Assembly (NCBI GenBank): GCA_016712525.1
Contig: JADJQX010000007.1
Span: 310,001-374,000, forward strand
Direction: 5' to 3'
DNA length: 64,000 nt
Source of the DNA: Myxococcales bacterium
GTDB taxonomy: Bacteria; Myxococcota_A; Polyangia; Polyangiales; Polyangiaceae
A program made the position numbers and the translations under genes. Positions within the stretch are counted from its first letter, which is position 1. The number at the start of each line of letters is the position of its first letter. Under the pieces are notes generated by a model. That model was not told the origin of the DNA, searched no databases, and saw only the letters and a program-made list of their open reading frames with translations. Of the stretch, positions 57,629-64,000 are shown piece by piece.

Positions 57629-59473
57629 GTGCGGGCCTTGACGCACGATTCGGAGAACGTGGCCGCCCCCGAGGACGGCCCGGACGCCCAACCGGCCGAC
57701 GAGGCCGCGCGGCCTTTGCCCCCGATCGCGCCGGTCGCGCCTCTGGATGTTCGGCCCGAGCCTGGCGAAGGAACTGCCCAAGCTACCGAAATCCATAATG
57801 AATTCGAGGGCGAGCCCCCTGACGAGCGGGGCGACGGCGAGGCCGCGGGGGACGAGCAGGCTGGGGAGACCGCGGCTCCGGATGGCGAGCCGGTCGGAAG
57901 CCCGAAAGCCGGGGAGGACGCTCCGAGCGCGCCCGAGGACGTGGCCCCCTCGGCTCCCCGACCGCCTTCGCGAGCCCCTGGGGCGTTGCCTCGCGCGATC
58001 GCGCTCGTCGCCTCGGTGCTCGTCGCGACCGGACTCTTCGTGGCCGGACGGCGGGCGACACCCCCGGATGGAGCGGCGCTCGTGGCGGCCGACGCGGGTG
58101 CTCCGGAGGCGGGCGCGGAGCGGGCCGAGGGAGAGTCGACGGAGGCCGCGGTGGCCGTGGGGCTCACCCCGCTGCCGAGCCCGAAGGACCCGCCCGCGAC
58201 CCCGAAGGGGCCGGCCGTGTGGCGCGTCACCGAGCTCCGCGACGATCCGAAGGTCACCTTCGCCGAGGGCACGGTCGGCAAACGAACCCTCACGGCGGCC
58301 CTCACCAAAGCGGGCCTGCCCTCGCGCGAGGTGCACCGCCTCCTGAAGGCGCTCGAGGGGAAAAAGAAGGTCGACAGGCTCCGCCCGAAGGACACCTTCG
58401 TGTTCGCGGTCGACAAAGAGAAGGGCCGCCTCACGGCGTTCGAGCTCGCTACCTCGCCCGAGGACGTGTGGCAGGCGCGAGACGAGGACGGCAGCCTCAC
58501 CGTGAAGAAGCTCGAGCTCTCGGTCGAGCGCCGCAAGGTCGCGGTAGGGTTCGCGGTGACCGGTGAGCTCCACGAGGCCGTCACCCGGGCGGGCCTCGAC
58601 GACGACGCGATGAAGCGCCTCGACGACGCGCTCGACGGTCACTTCGAGCTCTCGGATCTGCGCCCGGGGACACGCATTCGCCTAGTGCTCACCGAGCTTC
58701 GTGTGGAGGGGCAGCTCGCGAAGTACGCCCACGTGGACGCCGCGGAGGTCCGCCCGCCGTCCGGCCAGGGGGTGATGCGCGTCTACCATTTCGACGAGGA
58801 CGACGACCCCGACGAGCGGCGCGGCAAGGACAAAAAGAGCAAAAAACACGATCGACCGACGGGCTTCTTCGACGCGAAGGGGCACCAGCCGTACCACGGG
58901 GGCTACCGGTCACCCGTGCCCGGGGCGCGCATCTCGTCGCGGTTCAACCCGCAGCGTCTCCACCCGGTCCTTCACGTGGTCATGCCCCACAACGGCATCG
59001 ACTTCGCCGCGCCCACCGGCGCCAAGGTCTACGCGGCGTCCTCGGGGACCGTGCTCCTCGCGGGCAACGGCGGGCCGTGTGGGAACATGGTGCAGATCGA
59101 GCATGCGGGCGGCCTCGTCACGGCCTACTGCCACCTCTCCAAGTTCGCGCCCGGCCTGCACGCGGGGCAGCACGTCGACACGCGGCAGCTCGTCGGGCTC
59201 GTCGGCGCCACCGGCCGTGTGACCGGGCCGCATCTCCATTTTGCCCTTAAGAAAGACGGAAAATTCATCGATCCGATGACCCTCAAGATGGACGGGGTGC
59301 GCGTCCTCCCCGCGCGGGACCGGGAGGCCTTCGCGCGCGCGCGGGCCGCCCTCGACGCCGCCCTCGACGCCGTCCCGCTGCCCGCCGCTCCGTCGGCCGT
59401 CGACGCAGGGGCCCCGGCCCAAGACGAGGTGTACGACGAGGCCCCCGACGACGGAGACGCGGGCGCGCCCTGA
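57629..59473 (+). CDS. M23-family peptidoglycan endopeptidase, membrane anchored
   Basis: The 614-residue protein has a long acidic N-terminus, a membrane helix (about 120-142) and an Ala/Pro linker. A middle region (about 195-370) is of the OapA/LysM-associated type. The M23 LytM domain follows at about 430-565. Zinc ligands His454 and Asp458 (HNGIDF) and His537 with catalytic His535 (HLHFAL) are all present, so it should cleave peptidoglycan cross-links. An acidic Ala/Asp tail follows. The start is GTG 57629. It is the first of a plus-strand pair with the MCE gene, 70 bases later. Confidence 0.9.
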   Translation: MRALTHDSENVAAPEDGPDAQPADEAARPLPPIAPVAPLDVRPEPGEGTAQATEIHNEFEGEPPDERGDGEAAGDEQAGETAAPDGEPVGSPKAGEDAPSAPEDVAPSAPRPPSRAPGALPRAIALVASVLVATGLFVAGRRATPPDGAALVAADAGAPEAGAERAEGESTEAAVAVGLTPLPSPKDPPATPKGPAVWRVTELRDDPKVTFAEGTVGKRTLTAALTKAGLPSREVHRLLKALEGKKKVDRLRPKDTFVFAVDKEKGRLTAFELATSPEDVWQARDEDGSLTVKKLELSVERRKVAVGFAVTGELHEAVTRAGLDDDAMKRLDDALDGHFELSDLRPGTRIRLVLTELRVEGQLAKYAHVDAAEVRPPSGQGVMRVYHFDEDDDPDERRGKDKKSKKHDRPTGFFDAKGHQPYHGGYRSPVPGARISSRFNPQRLHPVLHVVMPHNGIDFAAPTGAKVYAASSGTVLLAGNGGPCGNMVQIEHAGGLVTAYCHLSKFAPGLHAGQHVDTRQLVGLVGATGRVTGPHLHFALKKDGKFIDPMTLKMDGVRVLPARDREAFARARAALDAALDAVPLPAAPSAVDAGAPAQDEVYDEAPDDGDAGAP

Positions 59474-59543
59474 CGTTGGCGTCGGCTTCGCCAAACCCGA
59501 GGCAAAGGCGCTCGAATTCCGCTAGGGTAGCCCCTCGAACGGC

Positions 59544-61010
59544 ATGGCGACGGTAACCCAAGGCGCGAAAGTCGGAGCGTTTCTGCTCATTTCGGCGGCG
59601 GGTGGCTTCCTCGTCTACAACACCGTGAAAAAAGAGGTGGGGCGCGGCACGGGCTACACCGTCCACGCCTACCTGAACGACGCGTCCGGCCTCGCCCCGC
59701 ACTCGCGGGTCACGATCGCCGGCATCCCCGTCGGGCAAATCCAGAAGATCTACCTCGAGGGCGGCCGCGCGCGGGTCGACGTGCACGTCGGGAGCGACGT
59801 CGAGCTCAACGCCACGGCCACCCTCGGCGTGCGCTCGGCGAGCCTGCTCGGAGAGAACGTGATCGTGCTCCAGCCCGGCGTCGGCGGACCGAAGAAGAAG
59901 GACGGCGACGAGATCGCGACGCTCCCCGAGCCGAAGAGCTTCGACAACCTGAAAGAGCAGCTCTCGTCGATCGCGGACGACATCAAGAAGGTCTCGCACC
60001 AGCTCGCCGAGAGCGTCGGAACCGACCGCGGGGGCCAAGAGATGCGCGACATCCTGCGCAACGTGGCCGACGCGACCGAGCAGCTCGATCTCATGGTCCG
60101 CGAGAACCGCGCCGGGCTGAAGCACACGATCGACAACGTCGATCGCATCACGACGCGCAGCGGCCCTCAGATCGACGAGGTGCTCGAGAACGTCAAGGTC
60201 ATCACCGCGAACGTGAAGGTGATGCTCGCCAAGAACGGCGGCGAGAACGGCGAGAGCGGCGAGCTCCGGCAGACGATCGAGCGCATCAACCGCGCGTCGA
60301 AGAGCCTCGAGAGCACGCTCTCCCACGCCGACAACATCGCCGGCCGCATGGATCGCGGCGAGGGAACGCTCGGCCGCCTCTCGAAGGACGAGGCCCTCGT
60401 GAACGAGGTGCAAGGCGTCGCCGAGGGCGTGAACGACTACGTGGACAGCCTGCGCCGCCTGCAGACCGTGGTCGGTCTCCGATCGGACTACAACTACCTC
60501 TCGAGCACGGTGAAGAGCTACGTCGAGCTCCGCCTCCAGCCCCGCGAGGACAAGTACTACCTCGTCGAGCTCATCAACGATCCGCGGGGCGTCACCTCGT
60601 ACAAACAAGAAGACGTCGAGTCGACCGACCCGAACAAACCCGCACAGTCACGCACGGTGACCACGACCACGCAGTCGTCGCTGAGGTTCTCGATCCAGTT
60701 CGCGAAGCGGCTCGGGCCGTTCACGGGGCGCTTCGGCATCAAGGAGTCGTCGGGTGGTATCGGCGTCGACACGACGCTCTTCCGCAACCGGCTCGAGCTC
60801 GTGCAAGACGTGTTCGGCTTCGGCGAAGAGGCCGTGCCTCGCTACCGCGTCTACGCGGCCTGGCAGTTCCTCGACCACTTCTGGTTGCTCGGCGGCGTGG
60901 ACCACGTGTTCCTCGAGCAACGCCGCGACTTCTTCTTGGGCCTCCAGCTCCGCTTCACGGACGAGGACCTCAAGACGATCCTCCCGTTCGCGGGCGGCGT
61001 TCGCCCCTGA
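59544..61010 (+). CDS. MCE (MlaD-type) lipid-transport protein with barrel-like C-terminal half
   Basis: The 488-residue protein has an N-terminal membrane helix (about 9-25) and an MCE domain (about 37-118; YTVHAYLNDASGLAPHSRVTIAGIPVG, GVRSASLLGENVIVLQPG). A long helical region (about 130-285) is followed by a strand-rich C-terminus ending in a YAAWQFLDHFWLLGGVDHVF and DFFLGLQLRFTDEDLK block. In known MCE systems the domain forms hexamers that carry lipids between membranes. The C-terminal barrel-like half is a feature of deltaproteobacterial-type MCE proteins and could reach the outer membrane. No permease or ATPase gene of the Mla system is in the window. The start is ATG 59544. Confidence 0.88.
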   Translation: MATVTQGAKVGAFLLISAAGGFLVYNTVKKEVGRGTGYTVHAYLNDASGLAPHSRVTIAGIPVGQIQKIYLEGGRARVDVHVGSDVELNATATLGVRSASLLGENVIVLQPGVGGPKKKDGDEIATLPEPKSFDNLKEQLSSIADDIKKVSHQLAESVGTDRGGQEMRDILRNVADATEQLDLMVRENRAGLKHTIDNVDRITTRSGPQIDEVLENVKVITANVKVMLAKNGGENGESGELRQTIERINRASKSLESTLSHADNIAGRMDRGEGTLGRLSKDEALVNEVQGVAEGVNDYVDSLRRLQTVVGLRSDYNYLSSTVKSYVELRLQPREDKYYLVELINDPRGVTSYKQEDVESTDPNKPAQSRTVTTTTQSSLRFSIQFAKRLGPFTGRFGIKESSGGIGVDTTLFRNRLELVQDVFGFGEEAVPRYRVYAAWQFLDHFWLLGGVDHVFLEQRRDFFLGLQLRFTDEDLKTILPFAGGVRP

Positions 61011-61015
61011 ATTGT

Positions 61016-61029
61016 GCCGTAGTTACGGC
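61016..61029. terminator. Small stem-loop between convergent genes
   Basis: GCCGT/ACGGC pair around a 4-base loop, 5 bases past the MCE stop and before the stop of the opposing gene. Without a U tract it is a weak candidate. Confidence 0.4.
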
Positions 61030-61032
61030 CGT

Positions 61033-62709
61033 TTACGGGACGGGGAGCTCGAACGCGACGGCGTAGTTGTGTTGGTTCGAGCGGACGCGCACGGTGGCCG
61101 TGCCGGTCGCCCCGGGCCACGGCTCCGACAGCTCCGCCGAGGTGGCCGTGCGCGTGACGATGGCCGTCTCTGCGGGGAGGCCGCCTCCCACGACGAGCTC
61201 GTAGCGCCCGTGTTTGGAGAAGTCGCCCGTGACGGACGTCGCGCCCGTCACGGCCTCGATCACGACGGGCTCGTCGTCGATGCCGACGAGGGGATCCGAG
61301 TCGCGGAGGAGCCCCATGCGGCCATCTCCCTCGCCGGCGCGCGCGCCCGCGGGCCCCGTGTCGTCCATCGTCATCGCGTAGCGGACCACGAGGTCTTGCC
61401 CCGTGGGCTCGGTGTCGAGCGTGATGGTGACCTTGTCTCCGGCGATCGCCACGCTCTCGATGACGGCCTTGCCGTTCGAGTCCTCGACCTCGAAGCCCTT
61501 GCCGAGCGCCCACGGGTGCCCGGCCTCGGGGTGCGGCGTGGGGAGCACGGCGTCCCACGCGAGCGGCGGGTAGGGGACGTGGAACGTGACCGTGACGACC
61601 CGCCCGACGCGCGCGACCGCGGTGGGCTCGAGCGGGCGGAAGGGCCGCTTCTCGACCTGGTTCTGGAAGAACGCCTCGCCGTGTTTGATGCCGAGCCTCC
61701 GGTACCCGAAGGCGTCCATGTGGACCTTGTCGCTCACGTAGGGGTACTGGTACTTGGGCCCGAGGCACACGATTTTCCCGGGCGCCGTGCGGCTCGCGGT
61801 CCACGCCGCGAGCGTGGACGTGGAGCGCAGCATGGCGTCGCCGCGGCGCGGGATCGAGTGCTGCTGCGAGACGTACATCGGGATCGTCGAGGTCTGCCCG
61901 GTGAGCGCGCGGAGATCCGTGTCGTAGTCGCGCTGGAGCGTGACGAGCCCGGCCTCGTACGTCCCGAGGATCGCGTCGGCCTCGCCGTGCGTGAGGATCA
62001 CCGCGCCGACACCGAGGCGCTTTCCGGCGGTCTGAGCGAGGGCCTTCTGCGCCGTGACCTCGAACGTGGTGCGCTCGAACGAGTTGCCCGTGCCCCCCTT
62101 CGCGATGAAGCTCATGGGCTTCCCGCCGGAGCCGACCACGGAGTGGATCTGGGGCAGGCCGACCATGCCGGCGGCGCGGGCGAGCGCGGTGATCTGCGAG
62201 GCCATCGCCGTGTGGGGCGTCTCTCCGCGGATGTTTGCAGGATACACTCCTGCCGTGTAGAGGGGCGCGCCCCAGGTCGTAGGTCGGATGGGCTCGGCGA
62301 GGGGGACGAGCTTGAGGCCCGCGGCCGCCTGGAATTTCGGCTCGGGGCCGTCGTCGTCGAGCTTCATGTTGTCGAACGACGGCGCGGTCGACAGGGGCGG
62401 AGCGCCCTGCGAGCCGATCGAGAGGCTCTGGCCCGTGCCGACGATCGTGGTCCAGTCGAAGTCCCAACTGGGCACGACCGGGCCGGCCTCGCCGTCGACG
62501 GCGATCGCGTCCGGGGAGGCACCGTCGCGGGGCGTGGCGTCGGGGGTGCGCGCGTCGTCGGGTGCGCGCTCGTCACCCGGGGACGTGTCGGCCGCGGCGT
62601 CGGCGGTGGGCGGCCCAGGCTCCTCGTCGAGGGCGAGGCCGCAGGCCAACGCGGTGAGTGGCAAGGAGACAGCGGCGGCGAGGAGGCGTGAGGCGAAGGG
62701 GAGGCGCAC
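61033..62709 (-). CDS. GDSL/SGNH-like hydrolase lipoprotein (sialate O-acetylesterase-like)
   Basis: The 558-residue protein has a lipobox LACG (about Cys23) and an Asp/Ala/Pro linker. A domain with GTGQSLSIG (about 91), THGEAD and DKVHMDAFGYRRLG follows. These resemble blocks I, III and V of SGNH esterases such as sialate O-acetylesterases, with Ser, Asp and His in order. A beta-sandwich C-terminus (ATVRVRSNQHNYAVAFELPV) follows. Substrate is likely an acetylated glycan, by analogy only. GTG 62709 is used. It is convergent with the MCE gene. Confidence 0.8.
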   Translation of the reverse strand: MRLPFASRLLAAAVSLPLTALACGLALDEEPGPPTADAAADTSPGDERAPDDARTPDATPRDGASPDAIAVDGEAGPVVPSWDFDWTTIVGTGQSLSIGSQGAPPLSTAPSFDNMKLDDDGPEPKFQAAAGLKLVPLAEPIRPTTWGAPLYTAGVYPANIRGETPHTAMASQITALARAAGMVGLPQIHSVVGSGGKPMSFIAKGGTGNSFERTTFEVTAQKALAQTAGKRLGVGAVILTHGEADAILGTYEAGLVTLQRDYDTDLRALTGQTSTIPMYVSQQHSIPRRGDAMLRSTSTLAAWTASRTAPGKIVCLGPKYQYPYVSDKVHMDAFGYRRLGIKHGEAFFQNQVEKRPFRPLEPTAVARVGRVVTVTFHVPYPPLAWDAVLPTPHPEAGHPWALGKGFEVEDSNGKAVIESVAIAGDKVTITLDTEPTGQDLVVRYAMTMDDTGPAGARAGEGDGRMGLLRDSDPLVGIDDEPVVIEAVTGATSVTGDFSKHGRYELVVGGGLPAETAIVTRTATSAELSEPWPGATGTATVRVRSNQHNYAVAFELPVP

Positions 62710-62820
62710 CCTCTCACGGTAGCAGAGCCGCGCAGCCGTGGCCCTCGTCGCGCGCGCCTCCCGCGCCTCCCGCGCTCATCTCGGGGTGCGGCGGCGCGAC
62801 GCGTCTGCTACGAGGGGGGC

Positions 62821-63885
62821 GTGACAGCGCTCCAGGGGCTCACACCCGAGGCCATGACGCTCGCGTTTCCCGAGGTCTCGCTCGGCGAGGCGCGAAAGAT
62901 CGTGTCGACGATCGTCCGCTTCGGGGGAGAGGCGCTCCGCGGTCCGGTCGAGCAGGTGCGGCGAACGGCGCTCGAGGCGGTGCGCGCGCGAGGCTCGGTG
63001 CCGTCGCTCGAGGTGCTCGCCGAGCGCAAGAGCCTCGTCGATCCCTTCGTGAAATACCTGCTCGCGACCCACGACGGCGAGCGCATCGAGGCCGTGCGCA
63101 TCCCGCTCGAGGAGCCCGGGCGCTTCTCGGTGTGCGTGAGCTCGCAGGTCGGATGTGCGTTGAAGTGCGCCTTCTGCGCGACCGGGCGCCTCGGTCTGCG
63201 AAGGAACCTCGAGACGTGGGAGATCGTCGAGCAGGTGCGCATCGTGCGCGCGCACCTCGACCCGGGGGGGCCCGCGCGTCCGCGGGTGCACGGCGTGGTG
63301 TTCCAGGGCATGGGAGAGCCGCTCGCGAACGCCGATCGGGTGCTCGACGCCATTCGGGTCATGACCGAGCCGAGCGGGCTCGCGATCGACGCGCGGGCCA
63401 TCACCGTGTGCACCTCGGGATTGCCCGCAGGCATCCGAAGGCTCGCCGTCGAGGCTCCGAAGGTGCGCCTGGGGCTCTCGATCGCGAGCGCGCGCCCCGG
63501 ACGCCGCAAGAGCCTCATGCCCATCGACGACGCTCACCCGCTCGAGGTCGCGCTCGATGCGGCGGCCTTCCACGTCGCCGAAACCGGGCTCGCGCCGCTC
63601 TTCGCCGTCACGCTGCTCGCCGGCCACAACGACGACCCCGAGGACGCGCGGGCCCTCGCCGCCGTGGTGCACGGGTTCTCGAAGCGCACCGGCAAGAGGC
63701 CGCGCCTCTCGATCATCCCGTACAACGCCATCGCCGACGAGGACGACCCGTTCGTCCGCTCGTCCGACGCGCGAGAGGAGGCCTTCCGCGAGGCGCTTCG
63801 AGCCGAGGGCGTGCACACCCACAAGCGGTACAGCGGCGGCGGAGACGTGGACGCCGCGTGCGGGCAGCTCGCCGGCCGCGGCTGA
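62821..63885 (+). CDS. rlmN: RlmN-type 23S rRNA (adenine-C2) methyltransferase, radical SAM
   Basis: The 354-residue protein matches RlmN, which methylates C2 of A2503 in 23S rRNA (and A37 of some tRNAs). The radical SAM cluster motif is C112-x3-C116-x2-C119 (GCALKCAFC). The block GVVFQGMGEPLANAD and the C-terminal resolving Cys347 in DVDAACGQL are present, completing the two-Cys mechanism. The chain is a little shorter than E. coli RlmN (384). GTG 62821 follows a G-rich Shine-Dalgarno. Other members of this family (Cfr) methylate C8; nothing here points to that. Confidence 0.92.
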   Translation: MTALQGLTPEAMTLAFPEVSLGEARKIVSTIVRFGGEALRGPVEQVRRTALEAVRARGSVPSLEVLAERKSLVDPFVKYLLATHDGERIEAVRIPLEEPGRFSVCVSSQVGCALKCAFCATGRLGLRRNLETWEIVEQVRIVRAHLDPGGPARPRVHGVVFQGMGEPLANADRVLDAIRVMTEPSGLAIDARAITVCTSGLPAGIRRLAVEAPKVRLGLSIASARPGRRKSLMPIDDAHPLEVALDAAAFHVAETGLAPLFAVTLLAGHNDDPEDARALAAVVHGFSKRTGKRPRLSIIPYNAIADEDDPFVRSSDAREEAFREALRAEGVHTHKRYSGGGDVDAACGQLAGRG

Positions 63886-63896
63886 CGTGACCCTGC

Positions 63897-63919
63897 AAGT
63901 GCTCGAAATAAAGGCACTT
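63897..63919 (+). terminator. Possible terminator after rlmN
   Basis: AAGTGC/GCACTT pair around an 11-base A-rich loop, then TCG, 12 bases after the stop. Only 6 bp, so weak. Confidence 0.35.
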
Positions 63920-63984
63920 TCGTGATGTGGGAGAAGGTCGCCCTTGTGTTCGACGAGCGATTCTGAAAACCGTGGGAGAGCACG

Positions 63985-64000
63985 GTGAGCGTCGATCGTA
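63985..64000 (+). CDS. Possible start of a further gene (runs off the window)
   Basis: GTG 63985 lies 4 bases after GGGAGAG (63974-63980) and opens a frame MSVDR that continues past the end. Five codons are too few to name a product. Bases 63920-63973 before it hold only a 13-codon frame. Confidence 0.25.

Overview
The window is about 64 kb of uniformly high-GC, densely coding DNA. It most likely comes from a myxobacterium (phylum Myxococcota, probably class Polyangia). Three things point there. The first is a Cys-containing MYXO-CTERM-like sorting tail at 15589-15696. The second is the wealth of lipoproteins with Asp/Ala/Gly/Pro-rich linkers and Cys-rich modules. The third is the set of signalling proteins: transmembrane Ser/Thr kinases, a kinase fused to a sulfatase-modifying-factor domain, and an ECF sigma factor operon. 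No phage, transposase, integrase or CRISPR array was seen, so this reads as a chromosomal backbone segment with one accessory-looking sugar cluster.

Layout, left to right. 1-4226 (+): a pair of M16 peptidase-like genes, a MoxR-type ATPase and tsaB. 4298-6039 (-): two lipoproteins. 6206-10917 (+): lon, then a translationally coupled membrane gluzincin with TPR-like repeats. 10998-13729 (-): a Ser/Thr kinase and a nucleotide-sugar epimerase. 13870-13942: tRNA-Phe(GAA). 14089-18085 (+): a MYXO-CTERM-tagged sugar-dehydrogenase-fold protein and the kinase/FGE-like fusion. 18096-21249 (-): a class III cyclase, a UPF0104 (YbhN-type) membrane protein and a small membrane protein. 21347-23418 (+): thiC and a lipoprotein, convergent with thrC. 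24755-26664 (-): a TPR protein/Cys-rich lipoprotein pair. 26824-29646 (+): a barrel-like protein, proA and rsfS. 29732-33186 (-): a glutathione-peroxidase lipoprotein, an MBL hydrolase and two lipoproteins. 33183-37135 (-): an ECF sigma operon, a secreted barrel-like protein, tatC and tatB. 37295-40439 (+): ffh and a CBM9-like lipoprotein.

40533-54866 holds the most cluster-like region: genes for making and modifying a nucleotide sugar. These are a GNAT acetyltransferase, an N-acetyl-sugar amidotransferase (WbpG/WbuX type), a SAM methyltransferase, a UDP-sugar dehydrogenase, an epimerase and a DegT-type aminotransferase. About 11 kb away sit the HisH/HisF-like ammonia-supplying partners (WbuY/WbuZ type). 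A secreted protein and a tandem pair of large lipoproteins lie between; each of the pair fuses a PQQ-sugar-dehydrogenase fold to a C-terminal region with two haem-binding motifs. The HisF homologue lacks the catalytic Asp11 of histidine-pathway HisF. That supports a role in sugar acetamidino formation, as known for Pseudomonas B-band O-antigen, rather than in histidine synthesis.

55008-63885 encodes envelope functions: a TPR/barrel protein, a DUF2062 protein with a TPR partner, an M23 endopeptidase, an MCE (MlaD-type) lipid-transport protein with a barrel-like C-terminal half, a GDSL/SGNH-like lipoprotein, and an RlmN-type radical SAM methyltransferase. Several convergent gene pairs are separated by good stem-loops, probably bidirectional terminators. 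The clearest unexplained non-coding stretch is 30437-30973, with a long imperfect hairpin, a local A+T-rich island and one possible small ORF. All calls come from reading the sequence; no database search was run.
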